The notes: generated from the letters alone by a model not told the origin. DNA of 6,101 bases from Chryseobacterium gleum (GCA_945903925.1 CAMDPJ010000144.1:1-6101); one strand, 5' to 3'; numbered from the stretch's first letter, positions 1 through 6,101 are shown. Program-made: numbers and translations.

Positions 1-20
1 TTGTTTTTAAAAACCACAAT

Positions 21-599
21 ATGTTGAACATCGTTTTATTTGGCCCTCCGGGCGCAGGAAAAGGGACACAGTCAACCAAACTATTGGAAAAATATGGCTT
101 GGTGCACCTTTCTACAGGAGATATCCTTAGAGCAGAAATGAATGCAGGAACCGAATTGGGATTGCAGGCAAAGTCATTAATTGAAAGAGGCGAATTGGTG
201 CCAGATGAGGTAGTGATTGGAATGATTGACAATAAAATCAGTTCGAGCGCTAACAAAAACGGTTTCATCTTCGATGGTTTTCCGCGCACTGCTCCACAAG
301 CGCAAGCTTTAGATAAAGTACTAGAGGGAAAAGGAACTGGAATTTCTTTGATGTTGTCGTTAGAAGTGCCAGAAGATGAGTTGGTAACTCGTTTGTTAGG
401 AAGAGGTAAAGTGAGCGGTAGAGCAGATGATCAAGATACCAAAACCATTCAAAACAGAATTAAAGTTTACAATGAGCAAACATTGCCATTGAAAGATTAT
501 TATAAGTCGCAAGGCAAACAAGTAGGTATCGAAGGAGTAGGCACAGTTGATGCTATTTTCGATGCATTGTGTGAAGCAATTGACGGCGTAAACGCATAA
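21..599 (+). CDS. adk: Adenylate kinase, short-LID form
   Basis: This cytosolic enzyme catalyses ATP + AMP = 2 ADP and keeps the adenine nucleotide pool balanced. The 192-residue product carries the P-loop GPPGAGKGT at residues 8-16 with Lys14, the AMP-binding segment STGDILR (31-37), and the core motif FDGFPRT (84-90). The LID around residues 124-150 (GRGKVSGRADD, then an Arg at 146) is short and has no zinc-binding cysteines, so this is the compact form of about 190 residues found in many Bacteroidota rather than the long-LID form of about 215 residues. The ATG at 21 places the P-loop at the usual distance from the N-terminus, and no Shine-Dalgarno sequence precedes it, as is normal in this phylum. 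Only 20 bp upstream are visible, so its promoter or an upstream partner gene cannot be judged. In related genomes adk often neighbours obg, as here. Identity is very secure. Confidence 0.97.
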   Translation: MLNIVLFGPPGAGKGTQSTKLLEKYGLVHLSTGDILRAEMNAGTELGLQAKSLIERGELVPDEVVIGMIDNKISSSANKNGFIFDGFPRTAPQAQALDKVLEGKGTGISLMLSLEVPEDELVTRLLGRGKVSGRADDQDTKTIQNRIKVYNEQTLPLKDYYKSQGKQVGIEGVGTVDAIFDALCEAIDGVNA

Positions 600-604
600 T
601 AAAA

Positions 605-680
605 CGTTTAAAGTTCAAAGTTCAATGTTCAAGGTTCTGAATCTTGCTAACATTGAACTTTGAACTTTAAACATTGAACT
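605..680. repeat. 7-bp-periodic GTTCAA repeats forming a perfect 24-bp inverted repeat
   Basis: The gap between adk and obg is built from heptads. On the left are CGTTTAA, AGTTCAA, AGTTCAA, TGTTCAA and GGTTCTG (605-639). On the right are the opposite-strand form TTGAACT, TTGAACT, TTAAACA and TTGAACT (653-680). The arms 606-629 and 649-672 are exact reverse complements over 24 bp, separated by 19 nt that hold a further CAAG/CTTG pair (630-633 and 643-646). A direct repeat AACATTGAACT occurs at 649-659 and 670-680. In RNA this would form a long, AU-rich hairpin ending 14 nt before the obg ATG. No T-tract follows, so it does not look like an intrinsic terminator. It could modulate adk-obg readthrough or mRNA processing, or be a mobile or replication-slippage repeat; the sequence alone does not decide. 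Confidence 0.9.
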
Positions 681-686
681 AAAGAC

Positions 687-1676
687 ATGGATTCCAATTT
701 TATAGATTACGTTAAGATATGCTTTAGATCGGGAGCAGGTGGTGCGGGTTGTATGCATTTTCATCGTGATAAAAATACGTCGAAAGGTGGGCCAGACGGT
801 GGTGATGGCGGGAGAGGCGGACATATCATTTTACGTGGAAGTCATCAACACTGGACTTTAATCCACTTGAAATACAGAAAGCACGTCTTGGCCAATGATG
901 GTATTCCAGGAAATTCAAGTAATCAAACGGGAGCCAGAGGAGAAGATATCATTTTAGATGTGCCACTTGGTACCATCGTGAAAGATGCAGAGACAGGCAA
1001 TGTGGAGTTTGAAATTGTGGAAGAGGGGCAAACTTACACTGTTGCTCCAGGAGGTAGAGGCGGATTGGGAAATGGCAATTTTAAAAATTCGGTGAATCAA
1101 GCGCCAAGTCATCACCAACCTGGTGAAGCTGGTAGGGAAGATTGGAAGATATTAGAGCTAAAAGTATTGGCCGATGTTGGATTTGTAGGTTTTCCTAATG
1201 CGGGAAAAAGCACTTTGCTTTCTGTGATGAGTGCTGCCAAACCAGAGATTGCCGATTATGCTTTTACCACTTTGGTGCCCAATTTAGGTATTGTGCAATA
1301 TGGCGAATACAAATCGTTTATCGCTGCTGATATACCTGGCATTATTGAAGGAGCAAGTGAAGGAAAAGGCTTAGGCCACCGATTCTTGCGTCATATTGAA
1401 AGAAATTCAATTTTACTTTTTGTAATTGCTGCTGATAGCGATGACATCAAAAAAGAATATGAAGTATTGATGAGTGAATTGGAGAAATACAATCCCGAAT
1501 TGCTCGATAAAAAGAAAATATTGGCCATTAACAAAAGCGATATGTTAGATGAGGAGCTGGAGGCAGAAATGAAAAAACTCTTGCCTAAAAAAGTTCCTTA
1601 TATTTTCGTTTCGGCTTTGAAAAAACAAGGCATCGATAAATTGAAGGATATGCTTTGGAAAGAGCTTAATTCATGA
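687..1676 (+). CDS. obg: GTPase Obg/CgtA, without the C-terminal extension
   Basis: Obg is an essential GTPase that binds the 50S ribosomal subunit and takes part in ribosome assembly and stringent-response control. The 329-residue product begins with the glycine-rich Obg fold (about residues 2-158, with GGPDGGDGGRGG near 34-45 and PGGRGGLGNGNF near 121-132). The G domain follows: G1 GFPNAGKS (168-175), G2 in FTTL (193-196), G3 DIPG (215-218), G4 NKSD (282-285) and G5 SAL (309-311). The protein ends soon after G5, so it lacks the C-terminal OCT domain of Bacillus-type Obg and the acidic tail of E. coli CgtA. This length is usual for some Bacteroidota and is not a truncation here, since the stop overlaps the next start. 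The ATG at 687 gives the expected MDSNFIDYVKI start. It follows adk after 87 bp of inverted repeat and overlaps the PAP2 gene by 4 bp. Confidence 0.97.
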   Translation: MDSNFIDYVKICFRSGAGGAGCMHFHRDKNTSKGGPDGGDGGRGGHIILRGSHQHWTLIHLKYRKHVLANDGIPGNSSNQTGARGEDIILDVPLGTIVKDAETGNVEFEIVEEGQTYTVAPGGRGGLGNGNFKNSVNQAPSHHQPGEAGREDWKILELKVLADVGFVGFPNAGKSTLLSVMSAAKPEIADYAFTTLVPNLGIVQYGEYKSFIAADIPGIIEGASEGKGLGHRFLRHIERNSILLFVIAADSDDIKKEYEVLMSELEKYNPELLDKKKILAINKSDMLDEELEAEMKKLLPKKVPYIFVSALKKQGIDKLKDMLWKELNS

Positions 1677-2248
1677 TAGAAACCATTGTTCAGTGCGATA
1701 AAGACCTTTTTAATTTTTTCAACCATTGCTGCTACAATGGGCCAATGGATTTTTTAATGTATTGGGCAACCAACAAGTGGACGTGGATTCCTTTGTATGC
1801 ATCTATTCTCATTTTTATTTATTCTAAATTCAAGAAAAAAACCTTGTGGATTTTGCTGGCCGTTATTCTTATGGTGGCCTCAACAGATATGATTTCCACC
1901 CGAGTTTTAAAAAATAATGTTAAAAGATTGCGCCCTTGTCAGGAAGCAGCTCATCTCACTTTTGACGTGCGTACTTTGCCCAATGTGAATTGCAGTAAGT
2001 ACGGCTTTGTCTCTTCGCATGCCGCCAATACCTTTGGTTTAGCGCTATTTATTGGTCTGTTGTTTTATAAAAAAAGCAGGTGGTTTCTTTACGTTGGATT
2101 GCTTTGGGCTGCCTTAGTAAGTTTTAGTCGTCTTTACTTAGGAGTTCATTACCCTTTGGATTTGCTGGGAGGTGCTATAGTGGGCATTTTTTATGCGTTT
2201 TTATGGTTTAGTATTTTTAAAAAATACTGGAAACAAGAAGTGGAATAG
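1673..2248 (+). CDS. PAP2-superfamily membrane phosphatase
   Basis: This is an integral-membrane acid phosphatase of the PAP2 (type 2 phosphatidic acid phosphatase) family, which removes phosphate from lipid or isoprenoid phosphates on the outer face of the inner membrane. All three family motifs are visible in 191 residues: KNNVKRLRP (80-88, the KxxxxxxRP motif), SSHA (114-117, a variant of PSGH that keeps the catalytic His116), and SRLYLGVHYPLD (152-163, SRxxxxxHxxxD, with His159 and Asp163). Hydrophobic segments lie near 37-50, 58-71, 119-132, 138-151 and 163-182, the arrangement expected for a small PAP2 enzyme. The start codon overlaps the obg stop as ATGA, which implies translational coupling to obg. 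The substrate cannot be read from the sequence; undecaprenyl diphosphate, phosphatidylglycerophosphate and lipid A phosphate are all plausible. The family call is secure and the substrate is open. Confidence 0.92.
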   Translation: MIETIVQCDKDLFNFFNHCCYNGPMDFLMYWATNKWTWIPLYASILIFIYSKFKKKTLWILLAVILMVASTDMISTRVLKNNVKRLRPCQEAAHLTFDVRTLPNVNCSKYGFVSSHAANTFGLALFIGLLFYKKSRWFLYVGLLWAALVSFSRLYLGVHYPLDLLGGAIVGIFYAFLWFSIFKKYWKQEVE

Positions 2249-2311
2249 TTCTTGTGGTATATTCAACTTCAATTTTGTAAATTGTTTTGAATTGACAATT
2301 AACCATGTAAC

Positions 2312-2340
2312 TTTAAGTTTAGTTGTGGGTTATACTTTTG
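2312..2340 (+). promoter_or_regulatory. Candidate Bacteroidota-type promoter for the surface-protein gene
   Basis: The octamer TACTTTTG at 2333-2340 fits the Bacteroidota -7 consensus TAnnTTTG in all six defined positions. A TTTA at 2312-2315 lies 17 nt upstream and is a three-out-of-four match to the -33 element TTTG. The position fits a need for a separate promoter: it sits at the end of the 99-bp gap after the PAP2 stop. Transcription would be expected to start only a few bases beyond the box, at about 2344-2350, that is, at or next to the proposed start codon. AT-rich sequence gives such matches by chance, so this remains a candidate. Confidence 0.45.
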
Positions 2341-2347
2341 TAATGCA

Positions 2348-4762
2348 TTGAGTCTGAGAAATATTTTAAATATAAAATCCTTTTGGTTTTTTGTGGTGTT
2401 TTTTGCACAGCAAACCCTGTCGGCGCAGTTAAAGGTTACCGACCAAAATATCAATTTTATTGTTCAGAATTTATTGCTTTGCGACAGGATTCAAGCATCA
2501 AACATTACTTTTAAGGGCGACCTGCAGATGATCGGAAGCTTCAACGGATCCAAATCTAATATAGGCTTGAAAGAAGGTGTTATTTTGAGCACGGGAAGAG
2601 CAAAAGATGCGATCGGACCAAACAATGATGCGGGCGGTGGTGGTTCAAATTTTAACGCTGCCACTGATCCTGATTTGCAAAAGTTAGCAGGTGCCAATAC
2701 CTGCAATGAGGCCGCTGTTTTAGAGTTTGATTTCGTGCCTTTAACAGATTCTGTTTCCATTAAATATGTGTTTGCTTCTGATGAGTACTTGGAATATGCC
2801 AATACTTCTTTTAATGATGTTTTTGGTTTCTTTTTGAGCGGTCTAGGAATATCTGGAACATACAGTAATAGTGCTGTAAATCTTGCCTTTGTTCCTGGTA
2901 CATCTACTCCTGTTTCTGTAAACTCAATTAACAATACCAAGAGTTCAAATTTATACGTAGATAATGGCAATGGTCAATCGGGAACACCACAATACAACAG
3001 CAACATTGTTACGCAATTTGATGGATTTACAAGGGTGTTGGTAGCGAGATATCCTGTGGTGCCCGGACAAACCTACCATATTAAATTAGCGATAGCCGAT
3101 GTGTCGGATGGAATTTACGACTCTGCTGTTTTTCTGCAAGGAGGAAGTTTCTTTTCTAGCTTTTTCAATGTCAATCAAATTGTTACTTATCCCGAATTGT
3201 ATGAGGGATGTGATAGTGCTATAGTGAATTTTCAAATGAAACCTTTCATGTATAATGTGGGCAAAATTCCTATTGGGATCTACGGAACTGCTACCAATGG
3301 CGTTGATTTTGTTAAGATTCCCGATTCTATAGTTGTAAATCCCGTCACCGGAAAAGCGTCTTTTCGTTTGGTTCCACTTACTGATAATATTAGCGATGAT
3401 TTGGAAAAGGTGAGTGTTGTATTGCACACTTCGGCATGTGCCGACGATACTTTACATTTTACTATTCGACAGTTTAAGCCTTTGGTGGTGACAGATTATG
3501 ATACTTTGTATTGTGGCGGACCAATTACGCTTAATGCCAAGTATTCGGGTGGAAATGCACCCACACTCACTTGGGCTTTAAATGGCAGCAGTAACAATAC
3601 TTTGAGTGTGAACCCAGTATGGAGCACCAACACTTATACTTTTACTGTAGAAGACCACTGTCATCAGGTACCCATTGTTGGTAAGATTAAGACTGTAGTA
3701 AACAACAAAAAGCCCGATGCGGGCACAGACCAAAGATATTGCAGCGGAACGATTGCCAATATAGGCGGAAGTACAACCGTTGGGTATACATATAGTTGGT
3801 TACCAGCAGCTTTGCTGGGTAATGCGAACTCGTTAAACACCACAGCAAATATTCCCAATGTTTCCAATTCCAAAAGTGTAAATACTTATGTTGTAGAAAG
3901 TGATAATGGCATGTGTAAAGCAAAAGATACTGTGGTACTTACCGTGATTCCCAATCCACAAGCCATCATTGACCCTCTTCCTTTTGTGGAGTGTCCGGTT
4001 TTTAAATCAGCCATGAAAGACAATTCTATTGTAGCCGATTCTGTGAATTACATTTGGTCTAGTTCTGTAGTGGAAACCAAAAACGGAAAAAATACCCCAT
4101 TGACTTTTGCCAATACTGGGGTGTACGATGTGTTTTTAGAAGTGAAGAATTACAACCTATGTTCTAGCAAAACTTCAGCTTCAAATCACGTTACGATAAT
4201 GCCTAAACCTACTGCTAATTTCGATGTTGATAAATATGAAGTAAACATGATTTACCCAACAGTAACGGTGAGTAGTAGTCCGCTCGACGCCGACACCTGT
4301 TTCATGCGCATTTACAGCGAAAAGGGAGCGTTGGTGCACGAGCCAAGAGATTGCGATTTCGTGTATGATATTTCTGCCACTGGCTACAATGAAGTGATTC
4401 AATATGTAACTTCACCCAATGGCTGCAAAGACACCTTAGAGAAAATAGTGTATGTTAAGCCTGAATATTTTGTTTGGGCATCCAATGCCTTTACGGCGAA
4501 TGAAGATGGTTTAAATGAAGAGTTTAAAGTATATTATTCATGGGCTATTGAAGATTTTGAATTGTATGTTTTTGATAGATGGGGACAAGAAATTTTTCAT
4601 GGTGTTGGCGATGGCCGACAAGTAACATGGGATGGCCGAGGCAAAAATCGTGAAATGCAACCTATTGGTGTTTATGTATACATGTATGTTTACACCAAAC
4701 CTTTTGCAGGAGAAGGTAAAGAAACTGTAAAACAGTTGGGTACCGTTACCATCATCAGATAA
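2348..4762 (+). CDS. Secreted surface protein: choice-of-anchor L domain, Ig/PKD-like domains, type IX (gliding-motility) C-terminal domain
   Basis: The 804-residue protein is built for export to the cell surface. Residues 1-26 form a Sec signal peptide (basic start, hydrophobic FWFFVVFFA core, likely cleavage after LSA at 26). Residues about 30-270 are a choice-of-anchor L domain, with LSTG (80-83), DAGGGG (94-99), YVFASDEYLEYANTSFNDVFGFF (140-162) and HIKLAIADVSDGIYDSAVFLQGGSF (244-268). A Calx-beta-like sandwich (about 275-375), two Ig-like domains (about 380-452 and 456-534) and a PKD-like domain (about 535-618) follow. The end (about 705-804: NAFTANEDGLNEEF, DRWGQEIF, WDGRG, IGVYVYMYVY, GTVTIIR) is the gliding-motility-associated CHU_C domain, a type IX secretion signal. 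The start is a TTG: no in-frame ATG precedes it, and the next Met (61) would remove the signal peptide. Ligand and function are unknown; adhesion or a structural surface role is an inference. Confidence 0.9.
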   Translation: MSLRNILNIKSFWFFVVFFAQQTLSAQLKVTDQNINFIVQNLLLCDRIQASNITFKGDLQMIGSFNGSKSNIGLKEGVILSTGRAKDAIGPNNDAGGGGSNFNAATDPDLQKLAGANTCNEAAVLEFDFVPLTDSVSIKYVFASDEYLEYANTSFNDVFGFFLSGLGISGTYSNSAVNLAFVPGTSTPVSVNSINNTKSSNLYVDNGNGQSGTPQYNSNIVTQFDGFTRVLVARYPVVPGQTYHIKLAIADVSDGIYDSAVFLQGGSFFSSFFNVNQIVTYPELYEGCDSAIVNFQMKPFMYNVGKIPIGIYGTATNGVDFVKIPDSIVVNPVTGKASFRLVPLTDNISDDLEKVSVVLHTSACADDTLHFTIRQFKPLVVTDYDTLYCGGPITLNAKYSGGNAPTLTWALNGSSNNTLSVNPVWSTNTYTFTVEDHCHQVPIVGKIKTVVNNKKPDAGTDQRYCSGTIANIGGSTTVGYTYSWLPAALLGNANSLNTTANIPNVSNSKSVNTYVVESDNGMCKAKDTVVLTVIPNPQAIIDPLPFVECPVFKSAMKDNSIVADSVNYIWSSSVVETKNGKNTPLTFANTGVYDVFLEVKNYNLCSSKTSASNHVTIMPKPTANFDVDKYEVNMIYPTVTVSSSPLDADTCFMRIYSEKGALVHEPRDCDFVYDISATGYNEVIQYVTSPNGCKDTLEKIVYVKPEYFVWASNAFTANEDGLNEEFKVYYSWAIEDFELYVFDRWGQEIFHGVGDGRQVTWDGRGKNREMQPIGVYVYMYVYTKPFAGEGKETVKQLGTVTIIR

Positions 4763-4798
4763 TTTTTTCTTTCAATTTTTCAGAATTACTTTTATAAT

Positions 4799-5914
4799 AT
4801 GAAAATTGCTTATCTCTCTACCTTTTATCCTTTTCGCGGTGGTATCGCACAGTTCAATGCCTCATTGTTTAGAGCATTTGAAAAAGAAAATGAGGTAAAA
4901 GCTTTTACTTTTAAACGTCAGTATCCCGAAATTCTTTTTCCTGGCAAAACGCAAATGGTTCAAGAGAACGACAATGCCGATAAAATTCCTGCCGAGCGTA
5001 CTTTAGATACTGCAAACCCTTTTACATATATATCAACCGCAAAGGCGATTCAAAAGGCAGATGCCGATATTTTAGTGATGAAATATTGGATGCCTTTTTT
5101 CGCACCATCTTTGGGCTATATTTCAGGAAAAACAAAAGCAAAATCTATTGCTATAATAGATAATGCTATTCCGCACGAAAAGCATTTTTACGATGCGCCA
5201 TTGTCTAAATATTTTTTAAACCGTTGCGATGGCTTTGTAGTGATGAGCGATTCGGTGAAGAAAGATTTGTTGAGCTTAAAACCCAATGCGAAATTCATAC
5301 AACACGCCCATCCATTTTACGATCATTTTGGTGCAATTGTAAATAAAGGGGAGGCTAGAAAAAGTTTGAATATTGCTGACAATCAAAAAGTGATTTTGTT
5401 TTTCGGATTCATTCGTGCTTACAAAGGATTAGATGTTTTGTTGGAAGCATTTAAAAATGCAACATCAGATTATACTTTAGTAATTGCAGGTGAGCCTTAT
5501 GAAGATTTTTCTAAATACCAACCTGCAGTTGATGAATTAAAAAAGCAAGGAAAAAATATAATAGATATGGTTCGCTATATCGACGACCATGAAGTAGCTA
5601 CACTTTTTTCTGCTGCTGATGTGGCTGCATTGCCTTACAAAAGCGCCACACAAAGCGGTATAGCATCAATTGCCATGCACTTTGAAATACCCATGATTGT
5701 TACAAATGTAGGCGGTTTGCCAGAAGAAGTAGAAAACGGTAAAACAGGAATGGTGGTGGATAAAGTAGAACCCGTTTTGTTCTGGAAATCGGTGGAAGAA
5801 TATTTTTCAAAATCTTTAAAAGAGAACTTTCAGAAGCGCATTCGTGAGACCAAGGAAGAACGGTCGTGGAAGAAATTGGCGGATAGGATTGTTGAGTTTT
5901 GTAAAAGCCTTTAA
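4799..5914 (+). CDS. GT4-type (GT-B fold) glycosyltransferase
   Basis: This is a cytosolic or membrane-associated glycosyltransferase that would move a sugar from a nucleotide-sugar donor to a glycan or lipid-linked acceptor. The N-terminal acceptor half has the loop YPFRGGIAQFN (10-20) and IPHEKHFYD (124-132). The C-terminal donor half has GFIRAYKGLDVLLEAF (203-218), in which Arg206 and Lys209 occupy the positions that usually contact the donor diphosphate, then AGEPYE (230-235), a Rossmann-like segment SAADVAALPY (271-280) and TNVGGLPEEVENGKTG (302-317). The classical E-x7-E motif is altered: the first Glu corresponds to Gln285 in ATQSG and the second to a hydrophobic residue near 291. I recall this ATQSG form from other Bacteroidota GT4 proteins, so it is probably a subfamily trait rather than loss of activity. 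The gene starts 36 bp after the surface-protein stop and may be cotranscribed with it. No membrane segment is evident. Donor and acceptor are unknown. Confidence 0.9.
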   Translation: MKIAYLSTFYPFRGGIAQFNASLFRAFEKENEVKAFTFKRQYPEILFPGKTQMVQENDNADKIPAERTLDTANPFTYISTAKAIQKADADILVMKYWMPFFAPSLGYISGKTKAKSIAIIDNAIPHEKHFYDAPLSKYFLNRCDGFVVMSDSVKKDLLSLKPNAKFIQHAHPFYDHFGAIVNKGEARKSLNIADNQKVILFFGFIRAYKGLDVLLEAFKNATSDYTLVIAGEPYEDFSKYQPAVDELKKQGKNIIDMVRYIDDHEVATLFSAADVAALPYKSATQSGIASIAMHFEIPMIVTNVGGLPEEVENGKTGMVVDKVEPVLFWKSVEEYFSKSLKENFQKRIRETKEERSWKKLADRIVEFCKSL

Positions 5915-5940
5915 GATAATTGCTAACGATTTTTATTTAC

Positions 5941-6043
5941 ACCCAGTGCGTCATTGCGAGGTACCCCGAAGCAACCTCATTGCGTTTTAGTTAGTATTTT
6001 ATAATAAGGTTGCTTCGGGGTACCTCGCAATGACGAACTGGGT
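5941..6043. repeat. 37-bp inverted repeat of the GTCATTGCGAGG type
   Basis: The arms 5941-5977 and 6007-6043 are reverse complements with a single mismatch (G5948 against A6036), separated by a 29-nt AT-rich spacer. Each arm holds CGTCATTGCGAGGTACC followed by CCGAAGCAACCT, including the palindrome GGTACC. TCATTGCG recurs as a direct repeat at 5951-5958 and 5977-5984, so the spacer begins with a partial extra copy. The core resembles the interspersed CGTCATTGCGAGG...GAAGCAA repeats seen between genes in many bacterial genomes, including Bacteroidota. It lies 26 bp after the glycosyltransferase stop, within its 3' untranslated region if transcribed, and would fold into a long, GC-richer hairpin. 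Its function is unknown, and no transposase gene is present in the window. Confidence 0.9.
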
Positions 6044-6051
6044 AAGAAATA

Positions 6052-6101
6052 CTTGTAAAACAAAAACGCTCCGAAATTTCGGAGCGTTTTTGTTTTACAA
6101 G
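6052..6101 (+). terminator. Rho-independent terminator inside a perfect 50-bp palindrome, probably bidirectional
   Basis: Positions 6052-6076 and 6077-6101 are exact reverse complements, with no spacer. The core is CGCTCCGA/TCGGAGCG (6067-6074 and 6079-6086) with an AATT loop, flanked by A5 (6062-6066) on the left and T5 (6087-6091) on the right. This gives an intrinsic terminator that can work in either direction. It ends the transcript of the glycosyltransferase gene and could also serve a convergent gene beyond the window, which is not visible. The symmetry runs to the last base of the window, so the palindrome may be longer. Confidence 0.85.

Noticed and set aside
1..20. TTTTTAAAAA before adk as a regulatory palindrome
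   Set aside because: It is a short run of T and A with only 20 bp of upstream sequence visible, so no promoter or operator can be supported.
615..824. Minus-strand reading frame of 69 codons across the adk-obg gap
   Set aside because: It runs through the heptad repeat and into the antisense of obg, and its translation resembles no protein family. It is a by-product of the repeat.
2280..2300. AATTGT/ACAATT inverted repeat with a 9-nt loop after the PAP2 gene
   Set aside because: Six AT-rich base pairs and no following T-tract are too weak for a terminator, and such pairs are common by chance in sequence of this composition.
2491..2970. Minus-strand reading frame of 159 codons inside the surface-protein gene
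   Set aside because: It is antisense to the strongly recognisable choice-of-anchor L domain and shows no domain or start context of its own. The same applies to the shorter antisense frames at 3086-3427, 3664-3923 and 4181-4402.
4787..4798. TACTTTTA just before the glycosyltransferase start as a second -7-like promoter box
   Set aside because: It lacks the final G of TAnnTTTG, no convincing -33 element was found upstream, and the 36-bp gap is equally consistent with cotranscription. It echoes the TACTTTTG box before the surface-protein gene, but not strongly enough to annotate.
5941..6101. CRISPR array or insertion-sequence ends at the right edge
   Set aside because: There are only two repeat arms, in inverted and not direct orientation with regular spacers, and no cas or transposase gene is present. 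The structures fit an inverted interspersed repeat plus a terminator.

Overview
The window reads as a chromosomal segment of a Bacteroidota (Bacteroidetes) bacterium. The evidence is a secreted protein with a choice-of-anchor L domain and a C-terminal gliding-motility/type IX secretion (CHU_C-type) domain, a short-LID adenylate kinase, an Obg GTPase without the usual C-terminal extension, AT-rich start regions without Shine-Dalgarno sequences, and one TAnnTTTG-type promoter match. The genus cannot be fixed from the sequence. All five genes lie on the + strand and look intact.

Layout: adk (21-599) is followed by an 87-bp gap almost filled by a 7-bp-periodic repeat that forms a perfect 24-bp inverted repeat (605-680). 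Then comes obg (687-1676), whose stop codon overlaps by 4 bp the start of a small PAP2-type membrane phosphatase gene (1673-2248). A 99-bp AT-rich gap carries a candidate promoter (about 2312-2340). After it lies an 804-residue secreted multidomain surface protein (2348-4762) whose only plausible start is a TTG. A GT4-type glycosyltransferase gene (4799-5914) follows 36 bp later. The last 187 bp hold no gene. They contain a 37-bp inverted repeat of the GTCATTGCGAGG-type interspersed element (5941-6043) and a perfect 50-bp palindrome with a rho-independent terminator at its core (6052-6101, cut by the window edge).

Functionally, the first part is housekeeping: nucleotide balance (adk), ribosome assembly and stress GTPase (obg), and a lipid or isoprenoid-phosphate phosphatase probably cotranslated with obg. 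The second part concerns the cell envelope: a surface protein exported by Sec and then probably by the type IX system, and a cytosolic glycosyltransferase likely to act on polysaccharide or surface-glycan precursors. The terminator marks the end of this run of genes.

I see no RNA gene, CRISPR array, insertion sequence, defence system or other unmistakably new system. The points most worth a second look are the two non-coding repeat structures, the non-ATG start of the surface protein just after a promoter-like box, and the regular cysteine pairing in that protein.
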